Source: SKLM01 sp964542755 (GTDB lineage Bacteria > Chloroflexota > Anaerolineae > B4-G1). From it: 38,397 nucleotides of DNA. Below, in pieces: positions 8,264 through 16,302 of the stretch; the stretch's first letter is position 1, and each line of letters begins with the position of its first letter. The notes beneath the pieces are model-generated. The model was not told where the DNA came from. It searched no databases and saw only the letters and a list, made by a program, of their open reading frames with translations. The stretch spans positions 1 to 38,397 of the forward strand of contig CAZIWL010000029.1 of assembly GCA_964542755.1 (NCBI GenBank), read 5' to 3'. A program made the translations under genes and the position numbers.

Positions 8264-9417
8264 CCACGCACCTCCCGGACAATCGCATCGGGTGTGACCA
8301 TGTGCCCGATGTCCCCCACAAACCGCACGCCCTCGGGCAGCCGCTCCCCGAAGAGCATCGCGGCAAACTGGGCCTGGAGATTCTGCTCAGCGAAGACCAC
8401 GGGGAGCTCCCGTTCCATGGTCCGATCGAGAATCCGATAGTAGTCCCGCGGAACCGGGATCAGTGTACGCGCAACCAGAAGGGATACCTCCACACCGTCC
8501 GTCCGCAACATCCGCACGGCCTCCCGTGCCGCGCCGGACGTGATCCCGTAGGTCACGATCAGCGCCTCGGGATTCTCGGCCTCCTCGAGATGGTAGAGCG
8601 GCGGCGTGCCCCTCCTGATTTTGGTCAACAGACGCCGCGAGTTGGCCAGAGCCTCACCCGTCGAGTGCCGCAGCAGACCATCCCGGTCATGGGTCGATGC
8701 CGTCATGCGGACCTGGTGCGCGCCGTCCCCAATCGGTAGGAACGGCGGCGCCCCTCCCTGTTCAGCCTCATAGGGTCGATACGGAGCGGTGCCCTCGTAC
8801 GTGCTCCGGCTCACGGGGTGCACCTCGCCAAGCCGGTTCATGTCGAAGCTACGCTCCGTCATCACCACCTCCTTGGAGGTGAGGAGTACCACCGGTGTGC
8901 GAAGGTCCACCGCGGTCTGGAGTGCCACCGGCGGGAGGCTCCAGCAATCGTCGATGTCGGCGATGCAGAAAACCGGTACCGGGTAGCCGCCCGAGATCAT
9001 CCCGTAGAGAAACCGGAGATCATCCTGAGCCCCGGCCGTCGCCGTACCCGTGGAGGGTCCCAGCCTCTGCACCAGCACGATCACCATCGGCAGCTCCATC
9101 ATCACCGCCATGTTGACCGACTCCGTCATCAAGGCCAACCCCGGGAACGCCGTAGCGCTTACCGGCAGCTTCCCCGCGGCGGCCAGGCCCGCCATCCACT
9201 GGAGGGCGGTGATCTCGTCGGGCGCCGGCAGAATGGCCGGAAAGCGTCGACTCGCGTAGGTGTAGATCAGACTGGCCGGCGTGATCGGATAACCGATGTA
9301 CGCATCAGCCCCCGCCCGGGCAAGGCTCTCAGTGATAAGCCGGGACCCATCGACCAAGGCCGTCCCTCGTCGCGTGCCACCGTCCATACCCCCCCCATCA
9401 TCTCGGCCGTCCACCAT
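8260..9417 (-). CDS. 2-oxoacid:ferredoxin oxidoreductase, alpha subunit
   Basis: This is the pyrimidine-binding (alpha) subunit partner of the beta-gamma protein encoded directly downstream. Recognisable pieces are GYPITPASLIYTY near residue 42, EITALQWMAGLAAAGKLPVSA, the GPSTGTATAGAQDDLRFLYG loop, and a C-terminal transketolase-C-like domain beginning about residue 285 (EALIVTYGITSGAAREAV). The GYPITP box is diagnostic of KorA/VorA/PorA-like subunits. No N-terminal gamma domain is present, consistent with gamma being attached to beta. The first ATG is 9417; a second ATG ten codons on (9387) is equally possible, since neither has a strong Shine-Dalgarno and the first residues are a Gly/Asp-rich stretch of little conservation. 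Stop and next start overlap as ATGA, so the two genes form one operon. Confidence 0.88.
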   Translation of the reverse strand: MVDGRDDGGGMDGGTRRGTALVDGSRLITESLARAGADAYIGYPITPASLIYTYASRRFPAILPAPDEITALQWMAGLAAAGKLPVSATAFPGLALMTESVNMAVMMELPMVIVLVQRLGPSTGTATAGAQDDLRFLYGMISGGYPVPVFCIADIDDCWSLPPVALQTAVDLRTPVVLLTSKEVVMTERSFDMNRLGEVHPVSRSTYEGTAPYRPYEAEQGGAPPFLPIGDGAHQVRMTASTHDRDGLLRHSTGEALANSRRLLTKIRRGTPPLYHLEEAENPEALIVTYGITSGAAREAVRMLRTDGVEVSLLVARTLIPVPRDYYRILDRTMERELPVVFAEQNLQAQFAAMLFGERLPEGVRFVGDIGHMVTPDAIVREVRG

Positions 9418-9510
9418 CTATCAGTCCGTCCTATCTGGAGCCCCACCGGCCTCCAGAGCACTCTGCTTGCACACGCTCGCCAAGGGCGGATTCAGACCGG
9501 AGGCCTACGT

Positions 9511-12500
9511 TCACTCCGTCAGTGAGTCGAACTCAATCGGATCGAAGACCAGAACCCGGTGCGCGTGGGCATCGGTCACATAGACCGAGCCGTCCTCCCC
9601 CACCGCGATCCCCAGCGGAAGCGAGAATGACTGGGCGTCAGTCCCATACTCGCCGAAGGAGACCAGGTAGTTCCCCTCGCTGTCGAACACCAGCACCCGG
9701 TAGTACCCGGGGTCGGTCACGTAAACGCGTCCCTCCCCGTCAACTGCCAGGTATGGTTTCTCCTCAGGCTGCCCGGTATCCCATCCCAGGATGGGCCACT
9801 CCCGCAAGTACGTTCCTGATGGATCAAAGACCTGCACCCGGCGATTCCACGTGTCCGCCACGTACAGGTTCCCCTCCGGTCCAAAGGCGAGCCCGACCGG
9901 TTCATCGAGGTTACCCTCACCAACGCCCCCTCCGCCCCACTGGAACGCGAAGGTGCCGTCGCTCTCAAAGACCTGGATCCGCTTGTTACCGGTGTCTGCT
10001 GCGTAGACCAGCGGCTCTCCATCGCCCACAGCGCGGCCGACAGCGACGCCGCGGGGGCCATAGAAGAGCCCGACGCCAGCCTCCCCATCGTCCGGCCTCG
10101 CCTCGCCGAAGGTGCCCCAGGCGTCGAGCGACACACCCTCTGGATCCAGCCTCTGGATTCGGTGATTCCACGTGTCTGCCGCGTAGGCGAAGCCGTCAGG
10201 ACCAACCGCCACGTCCCAGGGCTCGTTGTATCCACGCGGCGAGCCGGACTCCTCCTCAGCAATGGATCGGTCGCCCCAGGAGTCCCTGAACTCACCGTCG
10301 GACGAGAAGACCTGGATCCGATGGTTCCCAGCGTCGGCCACGTAGACCGAGCCGTCATTGTCCACCGCGACACCCCGCGGGCTCTGAAGCTCGCCGTCCC
10401 CAGAGCCCTGGGTGCCGAAGACGTGTCGGGCAGTCAGCTCCAGGTGCCGATCGTACGGCTCGGCGTCGACGAGGGTCTCGGGTCCCAGCGTGCCGCGGTC
10501 CCACATCTTGGATGCAACGTCCCGACGCACGTACAGGCGGTAGTCGCTGCGCAGGGGCCACTCGTCCAGCGTGTGCGTCTTGCCCGTCACCTCATCGTAG
10601 AGCGCGTAGTCTCGGTCGTACCAGATGTTCCAGAGCGCCTCCCGCATGCGCGGGTTGGTGGCAGCGTCGCGGATCCGCTCCCAGCTGAGGTTCTTGTAGT
10701 CCTCCATAGGCCACCAGAGGAACTTGTAGGTGTTCACGATGTAATCGTTCGCCATATAGGGCGCCACCGCATCCCACTGATCCCGTCCAGCTATCAGGAC
10801 CGGCGCATCCGCCTGCTCGCGTGAGGGCTCCTCGCCGTAGAAGACCGCGTTGTCGTAATTGCGTAGGTACCAGTGGAAAGGCCACGACCCATCAGCACCG
10901 TACGCCACCTCAATGACCTCCGGGCCGCCCGCTACCCGGCGCGACAGCTCCTCGATCTGCCGCATGGTATCCTTCACCGCGGGAGCCGCGTGTGCATACA
11001 CCAGGTGCTCAATCGGGTAGCCATAGTTGATGTAGCAGAAATGCCAGGCGTGACGAATGGTCAGCAGGATCGGCACCACCAGGGCCGTGAGGAGGAGAAC
11101 CCTGACAGCCAGCCGCCAATCCGTCCTGCGGAGCACTTGCACGATCACTGCCCCGAAGCCCGCTGTCGCGACCAACCCTCCCAGGAACTGGCCCGTCGTA
11201 TGCAGCTCACCCAGCCCCGCTCCTCGGAAAGGGCCCACACGAACCGCGTAGAGGAACGTACCCAGGGCCATGACGAACGGCGGGGCCAGAAGTGCCAGCA
11301 ACCAGGCGCGTCCCTGCCTCACGCGCCGCCACGCCGTGCCATCCAGAAACTGCCCCACACCCCAGCCACCCACAAGAATCATCGGCAGCGCCAGGTGCAC
11401 CGTGAGCCACGGCATCTTCTCTCCGGCGTAGGAATAGGCGACCCAAGCCGTCAGTGTCCACCAGCCAAGAAAGGCCACGAAGACGCGATTCAGGTCGACC
11501 ACGGTCCCCGGTTCGATCTCCTCGGACGGGGACGTGCGTCTCCCAAGGGCAGCCCTGATCCCCAGCGTCCCTCCGGTTAAGACGGTGAGGAGGAGGGGGA
11601 GATAGTCATAGAGCGGCAGGACAATGCCGTAGTAGTACCAGGGTTGATCACCCCGCTTGACCCCCTGCTGGGCCAGCCAGTATCCCATGGATCCCACCAT
11701 CCCACTGGCGATGCCGCTTCCGTTCGTGAACACGGTGGTGAACAGGACCAGGAAGATCGCGTAGTGGATCCCGGCCGCGATGCTCCAGCGCCGCCAGCCC
11801 CACGCCAACCCGATAGCGGCCGAGATCCCCAGAACCCCCGCCGTGATGGCGCCCGAGTAGTAGATGGTCGGCGCTGTGTAGTCCACGGGGTCGAAGCCCA
11901 GCAGCTTGATCGGCAACGGCGCCAGGAACGGCAGACAGAGGGTTCCCAACAGAATCACCAAATCGAACGATCGGAACGTGCGCAAATCGCGCCAGGTGCC
12001 CACGAGGATCAGACCCAACCCGGCGAGGACCGACAGCGCCGCTAACCCCGCGCCCACCAGCCCCCACCACGGAACGCCAGATGACTCCTCCGTCCCCACG
12101 GTTCCCTGGGAGAGGAGCGCCAGACTGACGATCAGCAGTCCAACGGCCAGCACCACCAACCCGATGCCAAGGAATGATTTCAGCCTCTCCTTCTCCGCCC
12201 AGTCCCTGGCCAGCGCCTCGCGGCTGAAAAGACCGATCAGAAAGAATCCGATGATCGCGAAGTAGATGAAGGCGACCTCCTTCGTGGCGAAGGAGAGGGA
12301 GACGGCGCCTGCCATCCAGTAGAGCCACCTCTCGCGCCCGTCCCGGAGATAGGCGAACACCGCGAATACGACGATCAGCGCCCACAGGATAACGGGGAGA
12401 TCGTGACGGATGTACCGCGAGTAGTAGGCAATGGACGGGGAGATCAGCAGGAGGAAGGAGGCACATAGCGCTCCTATCCGTCCCAGCCAACGCCTCAACA

Positions 12501-12834
12501 GGTAAGGGAAGACCACGACGGCCACCCCGATCAAGGCCACGAAGATACGCGCGGTGAAGTCGTTGTCCCCAAGCAGGAAGTACGAAAGCGCCGTGCCGTG
12601 AAACAGCAGGGGCCCGTGCATCAGCGGCGTGTGCTGGAAGCCTTGACCCTGGTAGAGATTCCACGAGTACTTGGTGTGCAGGCTCTCATCGTGGCTCTGC
12701 ACACGGACGCCCAATCCCCACAGGCGCGTAGCGATCGCCAGGACGATAAGGCTCAGGTAGAGCGCCTTCTCCCAATCCAACGTCATACCACCCAAGACCG
12801 GCCGATCCAGTACGCCAGTGACTGATGATTTCAC
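9511..12834 (-). CDS. TIGR03663-like membrane glycosyltransferase fused to six NHL repeats
   Basis: This is a 1107-residue two-part protein. Residues 1 to about 570 are polytopic, with at least ten membrane segments. They open with an acidic luminal-type motif QSHDESLHTKYSW (47-59) after the first helix, which suggests a GT39/PMT-like polyprenyl-phosphate-sugar transferase (TIGR03663 type). A soluble region (about 600-800) follows. The last 300 residues form six NHL-type repeats with the pattern GVAVDNDGSVYVADAGNHRI; Val-Tyr-Val-(A/T)-D recurs six times. They would fold as a six-bladed propeller outside the membrane. GTG 12834 has AGGAGG 11 bases upstream. It lies downstream of another GT39-like gene (142 bases). 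The propeller may bind glycan or a protein acceptor, which is inference. Confidence 0.85.
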   Translation of the reverse strand: MKSSVTGVLDRPVLGGMTLDWEKALYLSLIVLAIATRLWGLGVRVQSHDESLHTKYSWNLYQGQGFQHTPLMHGPLLFHGTALSYFLLGDNDFTARIFVALIGVAVVVFPYLLRRWLGRIGALCASFLLLISPSIAYYSRYIRHDLPVILWALIVVFAVFAYLRDGRERWLYWMAGAVSLSFATKEVAFIYFAIIGFFLIGLFSREALARDWAEKERLKSFLGIGLVVLAVGLLIVSLALLSQGTVGTEESSGVPWWGLVGAGLAALSVLAGLGLILVGTWRDLRTFRSFDLVILLGTLCLPFLAPLPIKLLGFDPVDYTAPTIYYSGAITAGVLGISAAIGLAWGWRRWSIAAGIHYAIFLVLFTTVFTNGSGIASGMVGSMGYWLAQQGVKRGDQPWYYYGIVLPLYDYLPLLLTVLTGGTLGIRAALGRRTSPSEEIEPGTVVDLNRVFVAFLGWWTLTAWVAYSYAGEKMPWLTVHLALPMILVGGWGVGQFLDGTAWRRVRQGRAWLLALLAPPFVMALGTFLYAVRVGPFRGAGLGELHTTGQFLGGLVATAGFGAVIVQVLRRTDWRLAVRVLLLTALVVPILLTIRHAWHFCYINYGYPIEHLVYAHAAPAVKDTMRQIEELSRRVAGGPEVIEVAYGADGSWPFHWYLRNYDNAVFYGEEPSREQADAPVLIAGRDQWDAVAPYMANDYIVNTYKFLWWPMEDYKNLSWERIRDAATNPRMREALWNIWYDRDYALYDEVTGKTHTLDEWPLRSDYRLYVRRDVASKMWDRGTLGPETLVDAEPYDRHLELTARHVFGTQGSGDGELQSPRGVAVDNDGSVYVADAGNHRIQVFSSDGEFRDSWGDRSIAEEESGSPRGYNEPWDVAVGPDGFAYAADTWNHRIQRLDPEGVSLDAWGTFGEARPDDGEAGVGLFYGPRGVAVGRAVGDGEPLVYAADTGNKRIQVFESDGTFAFQWGGGGVGEGNLDEPVGLAFGPEGNLYVADTWNRRVQVFDPSGTYLREWPILGWDTGQPEEKPYLAVDGEGRVYVTDPGYYRVLVFDSEGNYLVSFGEYGTDAQSFSLPLGIAVGEDGSVYVTDAHAHRVLVFDPIEFDSLTE

Positions 12835-12976
12835 GTCTGTCCATCCCTCCTCAGCAACGACAGCCGTCGGGACAGGCGTGCGCCCGATAGAGGACGTGGG
12901 ACGTCCAGGCTGCCGAAATCACGATACAGATTGCTCGCTCCGTTCAAGATCACGTTCGTCATCCCCACAATCGTCG

Positions 12977-14791
12977 TCACGGACTCGACGGCTCCCGTAC
13001 AACCCGCCAGAGCGTGGCCCACGTCTCCGCCTCCGGTAGGGGCACGCCGGTTCGGAATAGGAACCACTCCACCGCCGCACGGCAGTCCGCATCCCAGAAC
13101 TGACATCCAAGAGACCGCGGCGACCAGCGCCGAGATAGAGAGAAATCCTGCCCTGTGTACGGCTCGGCCGTCATCCCGAGAACTGCCGACTCTCTCCCTT
13201 CCGTCACGACAACGTCACTGAGCTTCTCGCGCTCCACATCCTCCAGCCGTGTCACCCGCTCAGCATCGTCGAACTCGCGCAGATACCAGGCGAGGGTCGA
13301 GTGCTCCTCTGTCTCGTAGACAAAGGGCAGCGTCGTCCTCATTCCCGTCTCCAGCCACGACAGCTCCTCCAGGGTCGTCACCAAGTCGCGCACGTTCAAT
13401 GCCGTTGGTTCGGCCTGGAGAGGCTCACGTGGATCCGCCGGGTGCCCGTAGGCGGCATCCCAACCCGCACCAACCGTGAACACCAGCAGCACCAGGCCGA
13501 TCCCCGCCGCAGCCGTTCGCAGCGTTCGCCCCGCACCCAGGATGAGGCCCGCGCTCAACGCCAGCGGGGCTTGGACCACGACGGCAATGGCAGCCAACAC
13601 CAGGTTTGCCCGGTCGCCCCGGTAGCCGTACTGGGCCAGCATCAAGAAACCATGGGCCGACAGGACGACGACCAGACTGCCGTAGGCCAGACGCAGACCC
13701 ACTCTCCTCCCAACGGCTGCACGCGCCACCCGCGCGCCCCGGGCGAGGGCGTCGATCCCCATCCCCGTGAGGAGCGCCAGCGGCACGACGACCCAGAGAA
13801 GATCAGTGGCCGCTCTCCCGGGCATAAGGCCGAGTACCAGCCCGGCGCCTACCGCCCAGAACCCCAGAACCACCGGCTCTTCCCGTCCTTCAACCAGGCC
13901 CCATATCAGCCCGCCGAGCCCCCACACGAACCCAAACAACTCGTAGAGGACCAGCAGCAGGAGGGGCGAGGCCGCCCGCGGACCAGCAGCGCCAAATCTG
14001 GCAACCCAGCTCGCGAGGTGGCCTCCCGCGGCCCCAAGACCCGCTAGATTCCATCCCAGCCCCGTGCTGAGCGCCGCGCATGCGCCTAGCAGGACCAGCC
14101 CGAAGCCAGATCGATGCCCAGCCGTCTCCGTGATAGCCTGGGGCAGCAGTGACAACCGGCTGTCAGGCCAGAACCGCCACAGCGCGACGAGCACCCCAAT
14201 CAGGGGCAGCACCAATCCGTAGAGAGAAGCACCGCCTGATAGACCGATGGCCAATCCGATGGCCGACACGGTCAGCCAAAGCGAGTCCTTGGTCTCGAAC
14301 CACCGCACCACGGCACCTAAGGCCACCATCGCCCCCGCGGCCCCGATCACCGTCCCATCAAGCCGCCGGGACGCCACCAGGGCTGTGGGAGAAAGAGCCA
14401 GATAGACTCCGGCCGCCAGGGCAGCTCTGCGTCCGAGGAAGCGCCTCCACAACAAGGGCGTCAGGACCAGCAGCGTGCCGAAAACGACGGGCCACGAGCG
14501 GGCCAGCCCATCGCCGGCGCCGAAGAGCAGAAACGTGAGGCTGTTCGCCGCCAGGAGGAGGGGATTGTAGTCGCTGACGGGCAGCCCGTCGCCCTGCGCA
14601 GCGCGCCAGGCCATTGCGGCGGCCTCGGCCTCATCCCCGCTCAGAGGGGCCCCGTCCAGCTGCGCGATCCGCATAGAAAGCGCCGCCAGGCCCACCAGAA
14701 TCCAGAGGCCCGTCTCAACGTCCAGTCCTTTGAACCGTCTCTCGTCTTTCCTCATCCTCTCAGCGTCGGTATTCAAGACTCCTCGCAGCAT
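12977..14791 (-). CDS. GT39/PMT-like polytopic membrane protein
   Basis: This is a membrane protein of about 604 residues whose first helix (LWILVGLAALSMRIAQLDG) is followed by the acidic loop APLSGDEAEAAAMAWRAA. That layout is typical of ArnT/PMT-type (GT39 clan) enzymes which use polyprenyl-phosphate-linked sugars. About ten further hydrophobic segments follow and a soluble C-terminal region (last 130 residues) contains short motifs such as EEHSTLAWYLREFDDAERV. Sequence is less conserved than in its neighbours, so function is only a family guess. The frame is open upstream to 14995, but that extension is Arg-rich and overlaps the anti-sigma gene; I place the start at ATG 14791, with ATG 14755 or TTG 14803 as alternatives. 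It follows the sigma/anti-sigma pair by about 100 bases and may be in the same transcript. Confidence 0.72.
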   Translation of the reverse strand: MLRGVLNTDAERMRKDERRFKGLDVETGLWILVGLAALSMRIAQLDGAPLSGDEAEAAAMAWRAAQGDGLPVSDYNPLLLAANSLTFLLFGAGDGLARSWPVVFGTLLVLTPLLWRRFLGRRAALAAGVYLALSPTALVASRRLDGTVIGAAGAMVALGAVVRWFETKDSLWLTVSAIGLAIGLSGGASLYGLVLPLIGVLVALWRFWPDSRLSLLPQAITETAGHRSGFGLVLLGACAALSTGLGWNLAGLGAAGGHLASWVARFGAAGPRAASPLLLLVLYELFGFVWGLGGLIWGLVEGREEPVVLGFWAVGAGLVLGLMPGRAATDLLWVVVPLALLTGMGIDALARGARVARAAVGRRVGLRLAYGSLVVVLSAHGFLMLAQYGYRGDRANLVLAAIAVVVQAPLALSAGLILGAGRTLRTAAAGIGLVLLVFTVGAGWDAAYGHPADPREPLQAEPTALNVRDLVTTLEELSWLETGMRTTLPFVYETEEHSTLAWYLREFDDAERVTRLEDVEREKLSDVVVTEGRESAVLGMTAEPYTGQDFSLSRRWSPRSLGCQFWDADCRAAVEWFLFRTGVPLPEAETWATLWRVVREPSSP

Positions 14792-14894
14792 CCCCTTGAT
14801 CAAGCGCGGCTCTTCGCGCGTTTCTGCCCCCCGGTCGTCCCGATCCCTTCCGGCTCGTACGGGGGGGGCACGAAAGGCCGGTCCCGGGCTTCCG

Positions 14895-15395
14895 TCAAAC
14901 CTGCGGTTCCGGCGGCGTCGGCGGCGGGACGAAGGGAAGCGAAACCCGCTGGGTGTGCCGCAGGCCGCCGGCCGGTCTACACGCTGGGGTCTCAACGCCC
15001 CCGTCGCCCATCACAGCGACCGGGGCGCGTGGCGCCAAGACGTCCTCCAGTCTGGGCGCCATCGTCCGGGCCCGATTCCCTCCCACCATCACAATCGGTA
15101 CGATCAGAACCAAACCGACCACGGCGGCCAAGCTCAGTGCTGCGGCCCGCCGCCCAACGGCGCCCGTGGGCCTCGGGCTCTGCAGCCGCGCCCGTAGGCC
15201 CACCCAGTCGGGCTCGGACACAGGCGCCCGCTCCGCCTCTGCCGCCAATGTGCGCGCCATCTCGCCTTGCAGCCACCCGTAGTCGGCAACCGTAGTCCGA
15301 CACCTGGGGCACCAGCGCAAATGCTCCACCAGGTCCTCGCAGCGGTCACCCGCGGCCGCGCGAGCCAGCTCTAGCTCCGTCGGATGGCGCGTCAT
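14895..15395 (-). CDS. zinc-finger anti-sigma factor
   Basis: This is a 166-residue, single-pass membrane protein. The N-terminus has the zinc-finger anti-sigma (ZAS) motif HLRWCPRC (His25, Cys29, Cys32) with another Cys19 just before. This matches the H-x3-C-x2-C core that binds ECF sigma factors and can respond to redox or envelope signals. One hydrophobic helix spans about residues 84-106 (AALSLAAVVGLVLIVPIVMV). The short extracytoplasmic tail is Pro/Arg-rich with one further Cys. Its ATG overlaps the sigma gene's TGA in ATGA (15392-15395), so the pair is translationally coupled as usual for sigma/anti-sigma genes. I infer that it sequesters the sigma factor encoded just upstream. Confidence 0.88.
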   Translation of the reverse strand: MTRHPTELELARAAAGDRCEDLVEHLRWCPRCRTTVADYGWLQGEMARTLAAEAERAPVSEPDWVGLRARLQSPRPTGAVGRRAAALSLAAVVGLVLIVPIVMVGGNRARTMAPRLEDVLAPRAPVAVMGDGGVETPACRPAGGLRHTQRVSLPFVPPPTPPEPQV

Positions 15396-16003
15396 GTCAC
15401 CTCCGCCGACTGGGCTGTGCCCAGCTCGATCCCCGCAGTTGCCCCCCGCCGGCGAAGCACATCCCTCAGCTGTCGCTTACCGTGGAGTACCCGCTGGCGG
15501 GCCGCTGCCTCCGTACAGCTCAACGCCTCGCCGATCGTCGCGTACGGCAGGCCCTCATAGTAGCGCAAGATCAAGGCGTCGCGCGCCCCCGGGCTGATCT
15601 CGTCCAGGGCCTCGTACACGCTCCGCTGCGTATCCCGACGCGCCAAAGCCCGCGGCGGATCGCCCAGTTCCTGACTGTCCCTTGGCTCTTGCCCGTCGGC
15701 GACCAGTTGCTCCAGTGACACGCGAGGCAGCCGCTTTCGGCGGCGCTTGTTCCGACACCGGCTCACCAGGATCACGCGCAGCCACGTCCAGAACGAGGCT
15801 CGCCCCCCGTCGTACGCGACAAGATTCCGCAGGGCGTAGACAAACGCGTCCTGAACCACCTCCTCGGTATCCAGCGTATCTCGTAGGAGGAGATAGGCGA
15901 GTCGGGATGCACGTGCGTGGTACGTCTCGTAGATCACCCGCTGGCTCGCCTCGTCGCCCTGCACGGCCCGGGCGATTGTCCTCTCGCTTACTCTGGTATC
16001 CAC
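15392..16003 (-). CDS. ECF-type RNA polymerase sigma factor
   Basis: This is a sigma-70-family regulator of about 203 residues with only regions 2 and 4. Region 2 runs from about residue 27 (YETYHARASRLAYLLLRD) through TEEVVQDAFVYALRNL, and an FWTWLRVILVSRCRNKRRR segment closes it. Region 4 (about 130-190) contains SPGARDALILRYYEGLPYAT and a helix-turn-helix GEALSCTEAAARQRVLHGKR. A very basic linker joins the two. I choose GTG 16003 because GGGAGG lies four bases upstream; GTG 16045 is also in frame but has no ribosome site. The gene heads the minus-strand series and is coupled to its anti-sigma. Its regulon is unknown. The upstream 300 bases carry no clear consensus promoter, so it may be autoregulated from an ECF-type promoter I cannot define. 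Confidence 0.88.
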   Translation of the reverse strand: MDTRVSERTIARAVQGDEASQRVIYETYHARASRLAYLLLRDTLDTEEVVQDAFVYALRNLVAYDGGRASFWTWLRVILVSRCRNKRRRKRLPRVSLEQLVADGQEPRDSQELGDPPRALARRDTQRSVYEALDEISPGARDALILRYYEGLPYATIGEALSCTEAAARQRVLHGKRQLRDVLRRRGATAGIELGTAQSAEVT

Positions 16004-16302
16004 CAAGCCTCCCGACCCCCGCTCAGCCTCTGCGCTCCTTGTCACTTCAGTTCAGCCCAATCCCCACTCTCGATCCATGGACACCAATGCCTTCAGGATG
16101 CCATCGGGGCCATCGGCTCAACCGTCCATCCCTTCATCTATCTATACACGGTGACCGATGAATTCGTGAGATCTCGCTCGCGCCGGTACAACCCCGGTGA
16201 TCCCTGCCGTGACCGACCGGGTTGCCGTCTCACCGCCCGGGGGAGACCCTGCCCGAAAGAGGGTGAATGAGTGCCATGGACTGATACACCTGGCGGCATC
16301 TC

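Noticed and set aside
14792..14995. N-terminal extension of the GT39-like gene starting at 14995
   Set aside because: It is a run of Arg-rich residues overlapping the anti-sigma gene; membrane-protein character begins only after ATG 14791.
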